From positions 375,886 through 439,885 of the forward strand of contig NZ_LUHJ01000026.1 of assembly GCF_001597745.1 (NCBI RefSeq): a DNA stretch of 64,000 bases. Direction: 5' to 3'. Source of the stretch: Anabaena sp. 4-3. GTDB lineage: Bacteria; Cyanobacteriota; Cyanobacteriia; Cyanobacteriales; Nostocaceae. Each line of letters opens with the position of its first letter. Within the stretch, counting starts at the first letter, position 1. Positions 19,848 to 29,289 of the stretch are shown one piece after another. The notes beneath the pieces were generated by a model. That model did no database searches and was not told where the DNA came from. It saw only the letters and a list, made by a program, of their open reading frames with translations. Both the position numbers and the translations under genes were made by a program.

Positions 19848-22046
19848 ATGAAGGTACTACGTTATCTTCCCCAAGAAGAAATTCTCAGCCTCAGCGTTAG
19901 CTTAGGGCGTGGCGGTGAAGCTTGTATTTATGCTGTGCCATCGGCGGGCGATTTAGTCGCAAAGGTTTATCATAAACCTACGCTGGCTCATGGTAATAAA
20001 CTCCGGGCGATGCTTGCCAACCCACCGGAAAACCCAACGGCGAGTTTGGGGCATATTTCCATTGCTTGGCCGCAAGAATTACTGTGGGGGGTAGATGAAA
20101 ACACCAGCATCATTGGCTTTTTAATGCCTCGCATTCGCGGAATGCGTCCCATCATCGACTTTTACAACCCCAAAACCCGCCGCCAACACTGTCCATTATT
20201 CAATTATCAGTATCTCCTGCGTACAGCTCGCAATCTGGCCGCAGCTTTTGCCGCTTTACATAACAGTGGTTATTGTGTCGGTGATGTCAACGAGTCAAAT
20301 ATCCTCGTCAGTGACACAGCATTAGTCACCTTGGTAGATACAGATTCCTTCCAAGTGCGTGAACCAGAAAACGATATAGTTTATCGTTGCCCGGTGGGTA
20401 AACCTGAGTTTACACCCCCAGAGCTACAAAATAAAATTTTTGCTCATCACGACCGCCAAATTAGTCATGATTTATTTGGCTTAGGAGTCCTCATCTTCCA
20501 ATTATTGATGGAAGGGACACATCCTTTTTCTGGTATTTATCAGGAAATTGCCGAACCACCGCCCTACGAAGCCAGAATTGCTTCTGGACATTTCACCTAC
20601 AGTAAAAAGCGGCAAGTTCCCTACTTACCTACACCGATTGCACCACCTTGGCAAACACTTCATCCCAGACTGCAAGCCTTGTTTTTGCAGTGTTTCGAGG
20701 ATGGACACTATACCCCCCAAAAGCGTCCTCATGCTCAAACTTGGTTGTCTGCCTTAGCGGAAGCCGAGGACTCTCTGACTACTTGTAGTGTTAATCCCCA
20801 GCATCGCTACAGCAATCACTTGCATACTTGCCCTTGGTGTGAACGGGCGGTACGTTTGGGTGGTAGAGATCCTTTCCCCTCAATGCAAGCGATTGAGAGA
20901 AGAGAACATCTACGTCCCCGCAAGACTACCAAAAAAGGACGCACCCTAACTGTACAACCGGCTGCTTTACCACTGCCAGTTATGCCCTTGTACCAAAGTC
21001 ACTGGCAGCTACCCACCTCTAGTTTTGCTCCCTATCGCCCTCGACGGCGAAAAAGACTTTATCCTCTGGTTAGTTGCTTGCTGGGGTTAGGGGTATTGGG
21101 GTACTTGGATGTGATGATGAAATTTACCCGCCCCTTAGTTTCAGCTAATAATTATGCCCAACAAAGCTTGATTACACAGCCAGCGACAAGTAGTCAGACT
21201 CAGACTTTTGCAGATTACTACCAGCAAGGTGATGCTGCTTATCAAGAACAAAATTACAAGCAAGCGGTAGATAGCTTTAGCCTGGCGATTCAAAAAGAAC
21301 CTACCAACGCCAAAGTCTACATTAATCGCGGGAATGCCCGCTATAACCTCAAAGACTACGAAGGCGCAATGATAGACTATACAGCCGCTTTGCAAATTAA
21401 CCCGCAAGAAGTCAAAGCCTTTGTCAATCGGGGTAATGCCCGCTATATGCTGGCGGAATTTAGCAAAGATCCTGATCGAGAATACAAGCTAGCGATCGCT
21501 GATTTCAACCAAGCCATCAGCGTCAACCCCAAAGAAAGCGAAGCCTATATCCGTCGGGGAATTGTTTACGCCCAAATGGCTAGATATAGCGGTGACACTC
21601 TCAAAGACTATCAACTAGCGATCGCGGATTTTGACAAAGCATTGGAAATCAACGATACCAAATCTGAAGCTTACTTTCAGCGTGGTTCTGTCCGCTATCA
21701 AATCGCTCAATATAGTGGTGATTCTCACTGGGAATATCAGCAGGCGATCGCTGACTTTGACCAAGCCTTAAAGATTAACAACCAATTGCCCAAAGTTTAC
21801 CTGAAACGCGGCATGGTGCGCCATGAACTCGCCCAACTCACTGGTACATCATCTGATCCTAGTCATCTCAAAGCCATTGCCGATTTACAGATTGCTGCCC
21901 AACTTTCTCTAGAACAAGAAGATACAGAAACTTACCAGCAAGCATTAAGTAGTATCTGTATCATTGAAGAAAGCAAATGTAACGCTTTATTCCAGAGTGC
22001 TAACTTGTGGCGATTTGCAGATACAAACTCCACCCTTACACAGTAA
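19848..22046 (+). CDS. Ser/Thr protein kinase with C-terminal TPRs (TerY-P triad)
   Basis: A 732-residue protein. Residues about 8-300 form a kinase with the glycine loop GRGGEACIY, the ATP-binding Lys in VAKVYH, a catalytic loop written GDVNESNILV in place of HRDxKxxN, and the metal motif VDTDSF in place of DFG. These changes are typical of the triad kinases. A zinc-ribbon-like HTCPWCERA follows at about 322-332, then a basic linker, one transmembrane helix (about 404-424) and at least five TPR units (about 450-690, for example AKVYINRGNARYNLKDYEGA). The kinase should face the cytoplasm with TPRs across the membrane. ATG 19848 is preferred over TTG 19842. It works with the two preceding genes. 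Confidence 0.88.
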   Translation: MKVLRYLPQEEILSLSVSLGRGGEACIYAVPSAGDLVAKVYHKPTLAHGNKLRAMLANPPENPTASLGHISIAWPQELLWGVDENTSIIGFLMPRIRGMRPIIDFYNPKTRRQHCPLFNYQYLLRTARNLAAAFAALHNSGYCVGDVNESNILVSDTALVTLVDTDSFQVREPENDIVYRCPVGKPEFTPPELQNKIFAHHDRQISHDLFGLGVLIFQLLMEGTHPFSGIYQEIAEPPPYEARIASGHFTYSKKRQVPYLPTPIAPPWQTLHPRLQALFLQCFEDGHYTPQKRPHAQTWLSALAEAEDSLTTCSVNPQHRYSNHLHTCPWCERAVRLGGRDPFPSMQAIERREHLRPRKTTKKGRTLTVQPAALPLPVMPLYQSHWQLPTSSFAPYRPRRRKRLYPLVSCLLGLGVLGYLDVMMKFTRPLVSANNYAQQSLITQPATSSQTQTFADYYQQGDAAYQEQNYKQAVDSFSLAIQKEPTNAKVYINRGNARYNLKDYEGAMIDYTAALQINPQEVKAFVNRGNARYMLAEFSKDPDREYKLAIADFNQAISVNPKESEAYIRRGIVYAQMARYSGDTLKDYQLAIADFDKALEINDTKSEAYFQRGSVRYQIAQYSGDSHWEYQQAIADFDQALKINNQLPKVYLKRGMVRHELAQLTGTSSDPSHLKAIADLQIAAQLSLEQEDTETYQQALSSICIIEESKCNALFQSANLWRFADTNSTLTQ

Positions 22047-22628
22047 CTAGCATCAGAATTCAGCATTCCAAACCTAAAATTTTTGAGAAGATATTTGGTA
22101 ATTGGCTTCCAGATGTATAGCATCCTCCTGTGGACAAGGACTTGCTAACAACTATTCTCGATTCAAAATACTGTATTCTGAGTTTCTCGCTAGTTATACC
22201 CATGAGAAACAAGAATGTAAGAGATAGATTTACTAGGGGCGCAAGGGCTTGCGCCCCTATAATAATTGATATCTTGCCGAGATTTTTTGAATTCGTAGTG
22301 TATCTTGAGGAATTAACATATTATTTAAGAGTTTTTAGTGTTGATTTTTACAATCCTAAAATACTCAATGTAGAAATTCATCACTCTAATTTATTAGAAG
22401 TATTTTACTACTTGCAGTCAATTATTTAGCCAAATATTTGGATTTATCAAGGTTTAACAGATAAAAGTTTTTTATTTATCCTTTCTTTATACAATTTCCG
22501 AGAAGAATAGTTAGACTGTGTACGAAGAAAACTACAAGAGAAATCAAGTTTTCTCCCATCCATGTGCATCCTCTTCATCCTGATAAATTTCTCACAACAA
22601 TTAATTTATAAATCTCCGAGGTAGTTGC
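22047..22628. other. intergenic, with one hairpin
   Basis: About 580 bases between the kinase gene and the polysaccharide island. A tight 12-bp hairpin, TAGGGGCGCAAG and its complement with a 2-base loop, lies at 22234-22259 and could act as a terminator or be a dispersed repeat. The 99-codon open frame at 22130-22429 crosses the hairpin and shows no protein-like features, so I treat the stretch as non-coding. The promoter of rfbF probably lies in 22430-22610. Confidence 0.55.
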
Positions 22629-23402
22629 ATGAAAGCGGTGATTTTGGCTGGAGGACTGGGTACACGCCTCAGTGAAGAAACCAGTATCAGACCGAAGCCG
22701 ATGGTTGAGATTGGTGGTAAACCAATTCTCTGGCATATTATGAAAATTTATTCTAGCCACGGCATTAATGATTTTATTATTTGTTGTGGTTACAAAGGTT
22801 ACATCATTAAAGAATATTTTGCTAACTACTTTTTATATATGTCTGATGTAACTTTTGATATGCGATTTAACCAGATGAATATCCATTCTGGTTATGCTGA
22901 ACCTTGGCGTGTCACCCTAGTAAATACAGGTGATAACACCATGACAGGCGGACGCTTGAAGCATATCAGAGAACATCTTGGGAATGAAACTTTTTGCTTT
23001 ACCTACGGTGATGGTGTCAGCAATGTGAATATTACCGAACTAATTAAATTTCATCAAGAACAAAAGACACTAGCAACACTCACAGCCGTACAACCAGCCG
23101 GTCGTTTTGGTGCGATTTCCCTAGGACAAGAACAAACTAAAATTACCAGTTTTCGAGAAAAACAAGATGGTGATGGTGCCTGGGTAAATGGTGGTTATTT
23201 CGTCTTAGAACCAGCCGTAATTGATTTTATTGCTGATGACACTACAGTTTGGGAGAAAGAACCATTAGAAAAGTTAGCAGATTTAGAACAATTATCAGCT
23301 TTCAAACATAATGGTTTTTGGCAACCAATGGATACATTAAGAGATAAAAACTACTTAGAAGAATTATGGAATCTTAACCAAGCTCCCTGGAAAGTTTGGT
23401 AA
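22629..23402 (+). CDS. rfbF: glucose-1-phosphate cytidylyltransferase
   Basis: A 257-residue nucleotidyltransferase. It begins MKAVILAGGLGTRLSEET followed by RPKPMVEIGGKPILWH, the CTP- and sugar-binding motifs of RfbF. Later motifs include TYGDGVSNVNI and VNGGYFVLEP and the late FWQPMDTLRDK. It joins glucose-1-phosphate to CTP to give CDP-glucose in the cytoplasm, the first step to CDP-6-deoxysugars. CCGAGG at 22616-22621 serves as the ribosome binding site. The next gene encodes the enzyme that uses CDP-glucose. This pair opens the heterocyst envelope polysaccharide (HEP)-type island, which in Anabaena PCC 7120 also begins with an rfbF homologue (from memory). Confidence 0.95.
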   Translation: MKAVILAGGLGTRLSEETSIRPKPMVEIGGKPILWHIMKIYSSHGINDFIICCGYKGYIIKEYFANYFLYMSDVTFDMRFNQMNIHSGYAEPWRVTLVNTGDNTMTGGRLKHIREHLGNETFCFTYGDGVSNVNITELIKFHQEQKTLATLTAVQPAGRFGAISLGQEQTKITSFREKQDGDGAWVNGGYFVLEPAVIDFIADDTTVWEKEPLEKLADLEQLSAFKHNGFWQPMDTLRDKNYLEELWNLNQAPWKVW

Positions 23403-23752
23403 CACCAATACACACAATACCAGTGAGGAGATAATTACAACAACTACAAACTCCTTTGGCGTAAGCTTTTGGCATTTTGCCAAAGATTATTAGCAATACT
23501 GTTGTATGGTAATACTTAACAGATGTCACGGAGTTTATTGCAAAACAACCGAATTTATTCCCAACCCAGGGGCAATTTACGCCTAAATCTAGAATTGATG
23601 TAAATCCCCCCAATGGTAGAAATCAGATGATATCTACCCCAAATAAAAACATGGAAGTATTTATGTCTTTTCGTAAGTAATAAATACTAGATGTCATAAA
23701 AATTAACCGCAAAAGTTAGAAATTCTGCTCAACTAAAGTGAACGGTTTGGTG
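23403..23752. other. intergenic, no gene seen
   Basis: About 350 bases between rfbF and rfbG. CTTTGGCGTAAGC (23453-23465) and GGCATTTTGCCAAAG can pair partly, which suggests a small repeat. No RNA gene or open frame of substance is seen. Confidence 0.45.
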
Positions 23753-24850
23753 ATGGAATCAAATTTTTGGCATAGAAAAAAAGTTTTTCTCACAGGACAC
23801 ACAGGTTTTAAAGGCAGTTGGATGTCCCTATGGCTACAAATGCTAGGGGCTGAAGTGTATGGTTACTCTTTAACTCCGCCAACATCTCCGAGTCTGTTCG
23901 AGTTAGCTGATGTCGCTGAAGGCATGACATCAGTAGTGGGAGATATCAGAGATTTAGACTATCTGCAACAAGCAATGCAGACTTTCCAACCAGATATTGT
24001 CATCCACATGGCAGCTCAACCCTTAGTGCGGGAATCTTATCAGCAGCCAGTAGATACCTATGCAATCAATATCATGGGAACAGTCAACGTACTGGAAGCA
24101 ATCCGCTATGTATCCAGCGTCAAATCAGTAGTCATCATTACCTCTGATAAGTGTTACGAAAACCGAGAATGGATTTGGGGCTACCGCGAAACAGATCCGA
24201 TGGGCGGATATGATCCATATAGCAGCAGTAAAGGATGTGCAGAGTTAGTCACTACAGCTTATCGTCAGTCATTCTTCAATCCTGCTAACTACTCTCAACA
24301 TGGCGTGGCTGTAGCTACTGTCAGAGCCGGAAATGTAATTGGTGGTGGGGATTGGGCTAAAGATCGTCTCATTCCTGATATTCTCCGCGCTTGGTTGGGA
24401 GGAGAAGAAGTTGTGATTAGAAATCCCCAAGCAGTTCGCCCTTGGCAACACGTTCTAGAACCACTTCATGGTTACTTGATTTTGGCGGAAAAATTATTTA
24501 CTCAAGGTTGTCTGTATGCAGGTGGCTGGAATTTTGGCCCTGATGAGTCAGGAGTGAAAACAGTCTCTTGGGTAGTTGAGCAACTCCAGCAATTGTGGGG
24601 GAACAATGCTAGTTGGATTCAAGATAGTAGATTTCAACCTCACGAAGCCAATTATTTAACCTTAGATTGTTCTAAAGCTCGTAATCTGATCAATTGGCAA
24701 CCCCAATTAGACTTAGCAACGGCATTAGCCTGGATAGTAGATTGGACTAAAGCCTGGGAACAAGGCTATGACATCAAGCAAAAAACTCAATCTCAAATTC
24801 AGCAGTTTATGCAACTATCTAGCAATGCTGAACAGCTAGTGTCAGTTTAG
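23753..24850 (+). CDS. rfbG: CDP-glucose 4,6-dehydratase
   Basis: A 365-residue short-chain dehydrogenase/reductase-type sugar dehydratase. The NAD-binding loop is TGHTGFKGSW (about residues 13-22). The catalytic Tyr and Lys occur in DPYSSSKGCAEL (about 154-165), with the preceding TSDKCYEN. It converts CDP-glucose to CDP-4-keto-6-deoxyglucose. The start ATG 23753 (MESNFWHRKKVF) is preferred over an upstream GTG at 23738 because family members begin close to the FWxxKKVFLTG region. It follows rfbF in the same direction and supplies the 6-deoxysugar branch of the island. Length is normal and key residues are intact. Confidence 0.95.
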   Translation: MESNFWHRKKVFLTGHTGFKGSWMSLWLQMLGAEVYGYSLTPPTSPSLFELADVAEGMTSVVGDIRDLDYLQQAMQTFQPDIVIHMAAQPLVRESYQQPVDTYAINIMGTVNVLEAIRYVSSVKSVVIITSDKCYENREWIWGYRETDPMGGYDPYSSSKGCAELVTTAYRQSFFNPANYSQHGVAVATVRAGNVIGGGDWAKDRLIPDILRAWLGGEEVVIRNPQAVRPWQHVLEPLHGYLILAEKLFTQGCLYAGGWNFGPDESGVKTVSWVVEQLQQLWGNNASWIQDSRFQPHEANYLTLDCSKARNLINWQPQLDLATALAWIVDWTKAWEQGYDIKQKTQSQIQQFMQLSSNAEQLVSV

Positions 24851-24972
24851 TCCAAGTCACAACAAATAACTCCCTACTTTTCCAGGGGAGTTGCGGCAAT
24901 ATAGGACTCCTATTTGATTGTGGCAAAGCTAGGTGCAAATCAAAGAGCCTTCTTTCCTATTGCCTATTGCTT

Positions 24973-25920
24973 ATGAGCAAATTATTAACCATTGCCATTC
25001 CCACCTATAATCGTGCTGAATTACTTGATCAACAGTTATCTTGGTTAGAACGATCTATCAAAGGTTTTGAATCAGACTGTGAAGTATTAGTTGCTGATAA
25101 CTGTTCTAGCGATCATACTCCAGAGATTATAGAGAAATGGCAGAAAAAGCTGATTAATCTCACTTTTAAATCACACAAGCATCCGCAACATTTAGGCATA
25201 ATGCAAAATATTATGTATTGCCTAAATTCAGCAGCAACCCAATATGTTTGGGCAATTGGTGTTGATGACCACATTCAAGATAGAACAATAGCTGATGTTA
25301 TTGATAAACTTAAACAACAGCAGAATCTATCATTGTTATTTCTCAACTTCTCTGGTTGCAATAAAATTACTGGGCATCCAATATATCCACCAAGTATTAT
25401 TGGTAATCGCTGGTTTGATGCTGATTGTGAAGATGGTTGTAGTGATGGTAAAGCGATTTTTGAGCATTGTTTTGCTAAAAGTTTGGGTGCAGTTATCTTT
25501 TTGAGTGCTAGTATCTATCGCACTGATTTAATAAAACGCGCTCTGCAAAATTGGTCAGATGCTGCAAATAACTGGATGTCATTAGCATACATAGCGGGCT
25601 ATTGTGCTGCACACGGCAATGTGATTGTCACAAAAAAAACTTATTTAGAATGTGCTTTTGGTGCGACTTTTTGGCACAAAAAGCCCAAAGCGGTGCTATT
25701 AATGCAATACAAACATATACCTGAAGTCATATCTAAACTGGAAGCAAGTGGATATTCGCAGGAATTTTGCAGACGGATACTTTTGCAGTTTTGCCAAGAG
25801 ATTGACACAAAGGTTTTATTAAATAAGTTGCGACGATGGCCGATTGCTGCTATCAGAACAGTCATGCCTTTTTTGATTTTAGTTAGGATGGCAACTGTTG
25901 ATGTGGTGTTTTTTCAATAG
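24973..25920 (+). CDS. glycosyltransferase family 2
   Basis: A 315-residue GT-A fold transferase. The N-terminus has TIAIPTYNRAELL, then VLVADNCSSDHT, and GVDDH near residue 97 replaces the DXD metal motif. The C-terminal part, with CAFGATFWHKKP and several helices, is variable in such enzymes. It should transfer a sugar from a nucleotide donor to the growing lipid-linked HEP oligosaccharide at the inner face of the membrane. The donor and linkage are not predictable. The start ATG 24973 (MSKLLTIAIP) follows a TTG two codons upstream. It sits between rfbG and the epimerase gene, all on one strand. Confidence 0.88.
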   Translation: MSKLLTIAIPTYNRAELLDQQLSWLERSIKGFESDCEVLVADNCSSDHTPEIIEKWQKKLINLTFKSHKHPQHLGIMQNIMYCLNSAATQYVWAIGVDDHIQDRTIADVIDKLKQQQNLSLLFLNFSGCNKITGHPIYPPSIIGNRWFDADCEDGCSDGKAIFEHCFAKSLGAVIFLSASIYRTDLIKRALQNWSDAANNWMSLAYIAGYCAAHGNVIVTKKTYLECAFGATFWHKKPKAVLLMQYKHIPEVISKLEASGYSQEFCRRILLQFCQEIDTKVLLNKLRRWPIAAIRTVMPFLILVRMATVDVVFFQ

Positions 25921-26008
25921 ATAAAGTTCCTGTTGAGCATCTTTATCTAGAGTAAATACTAAGTGATTAGTAATTATTTCTTCTGTTCAAATTATATTCC
26001 TGTCAACT

Positions 26009-26578
26009 ATGATTTTCACTCCTACATCGCTACAAGACGCATTTATTATTGATTTAGAAGAAAAGTCAGATAACAGAGGTTTTTTTGCTCGGACTTTTTG
26101 CGCTAGAGAATTTACAGACCACGGTTTAAAACCAGTAGTTGCTCAGTGCAATATTGCTTATAACTATACAAAAGGCACAGTCCGGGGAATGCACTATCAA
26201 CTCAAACCAGCAGCCGAAACTAAACTGGTGCGTTGTATTAAAGGTGCTATTTATGATGTAATTATTGATATGCGTCCTGACTCACCGACATTTTTATCTC
26301 ACTTTGGTGTAGAACTCACAGCAGAAAACCGCCGCGCTTTATATGTACCAGAAATGTTCGCTCATGGTTATCAAACTTTGAGCGATGATGCTGAAATTGT
26401 CTATCAAGTCGGTGAATTTTATACGCCAGGATATGAAAGAGGGCTACGTTATAATGACCCATTTTTTAACATTGAATGGCCGTTAGAAGTCACATTAATT
26501 TCTGAGAAAGATGCCAATTTTCCCCTGTTAGAAACCATTCCCATCGGTAGTTCTAATCCAGTGGAAGCAGTTTGTTAG
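26009..26578 (+). CDS. rfbC: dTDP-4-dehydrorhamnose 3,5-epimerase-like protein
   Basis: A 189-residue cupin of the RfbC/RmlC family. Visible family motifs are RGFFARTFCAREF near residue 25, GTVRGMHYQ (catalytic His, about 63), KGAIYDVIIDMRPDSPT, VPEMFAHGY (about 121) and the C-terminal NDPFFNIEWP. RmlC epimerises C3 and C5 of dTDP-4-keto-6-deoxyglucose. In this locus the available 4-keto-6-deoxysugar is CDP-linked, made by rfbF and rfbG, so the substrate may be the CDP form. That point is inference; no rmlA, rmlB or rmlD gene is in the window. The symbol therefore marks the family only. Confidence 0.85.
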   Translation: MIFTPTSLQDAFIIDLEEKSDNRGFFARTFCAREFTDHGLKPVVAQCNIAYNYTKGTVRGMHYQLKPAAETKLVRCIKGAIYDVIIDMRPDSPTFLSHFGVELTAENRRALYVPEMFAHGYQTLSDDAEIVYQVGEFYTPGYERGLRYNDPFFNIEWPLEVTLISEKDANFPLLETIPIGSSNPVEAVC

Positions 26579-26680
26579 GCATGGGAAGGGATTGGGGATG
26601 AGATTTTTTCCCTCTACTCCCCTGCCTCCCCTGCTCATGCCTCCTGCCTCAAAACAATACGAAATAAAGGAATTAACAAA

Positions 26681-27994
26681 ATGATTATTATTGATCGCGC
26701 TCTAGAAGCTCGTGCTGCTGCTGGTAATCCCGTGAGAGTGGGAATGATTGGGGCTGGTTTTATGGGTCGAGGGATTGCTAACCAAATTATCAATTCTGTT
26801 CCTGGTATGGAGTTGGTAGCAATCTCTAACCGTAGCCTGGATGGTGCTAAACGTGCGTATACAGAAGCAGGTATTGAGGAAATTCAAATTGTTGAGAGTG
26901 TAGGCGCATTAGAGACAGCGATCGCTCAAGGGAAATATGCGATTACTGAAGATGCCAACTTCATCTGCCAAGCCCAAGGTATTGATGCGATTATCGAAGT
27001 GACTGGTGCAGTGGAATTCGGTACTCAGATGGTGATGCAAGGAATTGCTCACCGCAAACATATTATTATGATGAACGCCGAACTCGACGCTACTATCGGC
27101 CCCATCCTCAAAGTTTATGCAGATAAAGCCGGCGTGATTCTCTCCGCTTGTGATGGCGACCAACCAGGAGTAGAGTTGAACCTTTACCGATTTGTCAAAA
27201 GTATTGGTTTGACTCCCCTATTGTGCGGAAATATCAAAGGATTGCAAGACCCCTACCGCAACCCGACCACTCAAGAAGGATTCGCCAAACGTTGGGGACA
27301 AAAAGCCCACATGGTGACAAGCTTTGCCGACGGTACAAAGATATCATTCGAGCAGGCGATCGTTGCCAACGCCACAGGCATGAAAGTTGCCAAGCGGGGA
27401 ATGTTGGGTTACAACTTCACCGGTCATGTAGACGAAATGACCAATATGTATGATGTGGAACAACTTAAAGAACTCGGTGGCATCGTAGACTATGTAGTTG
27501 GAGCTAAACCCAGCCCTGGCGTGTTTGTCTTTGCTACCCATGACGACCCCAAACAACGCCACTACCTCGACCTCTACAAATTAGGTGAAGGCCCTCTATA
27601 TAGCTTCTACACCCCCTATCACCTCTGCCATTTTGAAGTACCCTTATCTGTAGCCCGTGCAGTTTTATTCCAAGATGCTGTGATGGCTCCTTTAGGCGGC
27701 CCCTTAGTGGACGTAGTAGCCACTGCCAAAATTGACCTCAAGGCAGGAGACACTTTAGATGGCATAGGCTATTATATGACCTACGGACAATGTGAAAATT
27801 CCAATATTGTCCAACAACAAAAGCTTCTACCAATGGGTTTAGCCGAAGGATGCCGTCTCAAGCGTGATATTCCCAGGGATCAAGTCCTCACCTACGATGA
27901 TGTAGAACTACCAGCAGGCAGACTGTGTGACCAACTCAGAGCCGAACAAAATCAATATTTTGCCTCAGAGAAAGTCCTCGCCACAGTTAGCTAG
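26681..27994 (+). CDS. NAD(P)-dependent oxidoreductase with SAF domain
   Basis: A 437-residue protein. Residues about 15-170 are a Rossmann domain starting VRVGMIGAGFMGRGIANQI, and the middle resembles homoserine dehydrogenase-like oxidoreductases (VEVTGAVEFGTQ, CDGDQPGVE, GNIKGLQDPYRNPT). The C-terminal segment (about 350-420, LKAGDTLDGIGYY and GCRLKRDIPRDQVLTYDD) is an SAF-type domain. Such proteins occur in polysaccharide loci next to RfbF/RfbG and may reduce or rearrange the keto-sugar, but the reaction is not established. In the Anabaena PCC 7120 HEP island an oxidoreductase holds the same place between the epimerase and a glycosyltransferase gene (from memory). Confidence 0.85.
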   Translation: MIIIDRALEARAAAGNPVRVGMIGAGFMGRGIANQIINSVPGMELVAISNRSLDGAKRAYTEAGIEEIQIVESVGALETAIAQGKYAITEDANFICQAQGIDAIIEVTGAVEFGTQMVMQGIAHRKHIIMMNAELDATIGPILKVYADKAGVILSACDGDQPGVELNLYRFVKSIGLTPLLCGNIKGLQDPYRNPTTQEGFAKRWGQKAHMVTSFADGTKISFEQAIVANATGMKVAKRGMLGYNFTGHVDEMTNMYDVEQLKELGGIVDYVVGAKPSPGVFVFATHDDPKQRHYLDLYKLGEGPLYSFYTPYHLCHFEVPLSVARAVLFQDAVMAPLGGPLVDVVATAKIDLKAGDTLDGIGYYMTYGQCENSNIVQQQKLLPMGLAEGCRLKRDIPRDQVLTYDDVELPAGRLCDQLRAEQNQYFASEKVLATVS

Positions 27995-28097
27995 CATCTG
28001 ACTTATTTGGCAATCGTAATTTAGAAATATTGCCCCCCTTCGGACAAGGGGGGTTCAGGGTATCTGATCGGCGGTTAATTAATAATTTGAGAAGACC

Positions 28098-29186
28098 ATG
28101 AAAATTGCCCTAGTTCATGATTATTTAACGCAGCGTGGTGGAGCAGAACGCGTCTTTGAACTACTTTGTCACCGTTATCCAGAAGCGGATATTTTTACAT
28201 CTTTATATGATCCTGAGAGAACTATCGATGTAGGCGATCGCATAGTTAAGACAACTTTCTTACAAAAAATTCCTGGTGCAGCCAAATATTTTAGATTAAT
28301 GGCTCCCTTATATTTTCCTGCCTTCCGGGCTTTAGATTTGCAAGACTACGATTTAATTATTAGCAGTAGTACCAGCTTTGCCAAAGCAGTGAAAAAGCGA
28401 CAAGATGCCAAACACATTTGCTTTTGTCATAATGTCACTCGTTTCTTGTGGGATACAGAAACTTATTTACGAGAATATAGTGACTATCGCTACTTTGCCC
28501 CCTTCATCCAAAGAATTTTTCAATTAATGAGAGATGTAGACCTGAAATATGCTCAGGAACCTGATATCTACATTGCCAATTCCAGCACAGTTGCCCGCCG
28601 CATTCACAAGATTTACGGCAAACAAGCACTGATGATTAACTATCCTATCGATACCAGTAACTTTATTTTTTCAGATACCAAAGATGAATACTATTTAGCA
28701 TCGGCGCGGATGATTAGTTATAAGCGACTCGATATCATAGTTGAAGCATTTAACTGGTTAGGATGGCCGTTATTAATATCTGGAGATGGCCCAGAAAGAG
28801 AACGATTACAAGCTAAAGCGTTGGATAATATTCAATTTTTAGGTCATGTCAGTGACAGCCAACGTAAAGATTTGTTTGCGAAAGCGAAATCCATAATAGT
28901 AGCAGCCTTAGAAGACTATGGTTTAGTACCTGTAGAGGCTAATGCTAGTGGTACACCAGTGATTGCTTATGGCGCAGGTGGTGTATTAGATACGCAAATA
29001 CATAGACACACCGGAGTATTTTTTACCAGACAAACACCGGAATCTTTACAAACTGCATTATTAGAGTCCGGAAAAATTGCTTGGAATTATGAAAATATTC
29101 GTAATCATGCTGTGAATAATTTTTCAGAACAAGTCTTCTTTAACAAAGTTGAGCGAGTTATTGACGAAACTTGTGGTGTCAATTGA
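28098..29186 (+). CDS. glycosyltransferase family 4 (HEP island)
   Basis: A 362-residue GT-B enzyme beginning MKIALVHDYLTQRGGAERVFE. The Gly-rich loop near residue 15 and the C-terminal EDYGLVPVEANASGTPVIA (an E-x7-E motif, about 273-291) are the donor-binding signatures of GT4. The middle has FCHNVTRFLWD near residue 115, a conserved stretch of this subfamily. It should add a sugar to the HEP repeat unit in the cytoplasm. It is preceded by the oxidoreductase and followed, 103 bases later, by the Wzc-like gene. The donor sugar cannot be told from the sequence. Confidence 0.9.
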   Translation: MKIALVHDYLTQRGGAERVFELLCHRYPEADIFTSLYDPERTIDVGDRIVKTTFLQKIPGAAKYFRLMAPLYFPAFRALDLQDYDLIISSSTSFAKAVKKRQDAKHICFCHNVTRFLWDTETYLREYSDYRYFAPFIQRIFQLMRDVDLKYAQEPDIYIANSSTVARRIHKIYGKQALMINYPIDTSNFIFSDTKDEYYLASARMISYKRLDIIVEAFNWLGWPLLISGDGPERERLQAKALDNIQFLGHVSDSQRKDLFAKAKSIIVAALEDYGLVPVEANASGTPVIAYGAGGVLDTQIHRHTGVFFTRQTPESLQTALLESGKIAWNYENIRNHAVNNFSEQVFFNKVERVIDETCGVN

Positions 29187-29289
29187 AGAAGAAGACTGTC
29201 CTTTTATTTCAGCTTGGGCAATTAGTGAAAATTACCAAATCTGATTTGTTAGTAGTTCACGTAGCGTCTCGCAGATAAGGATAATAAAC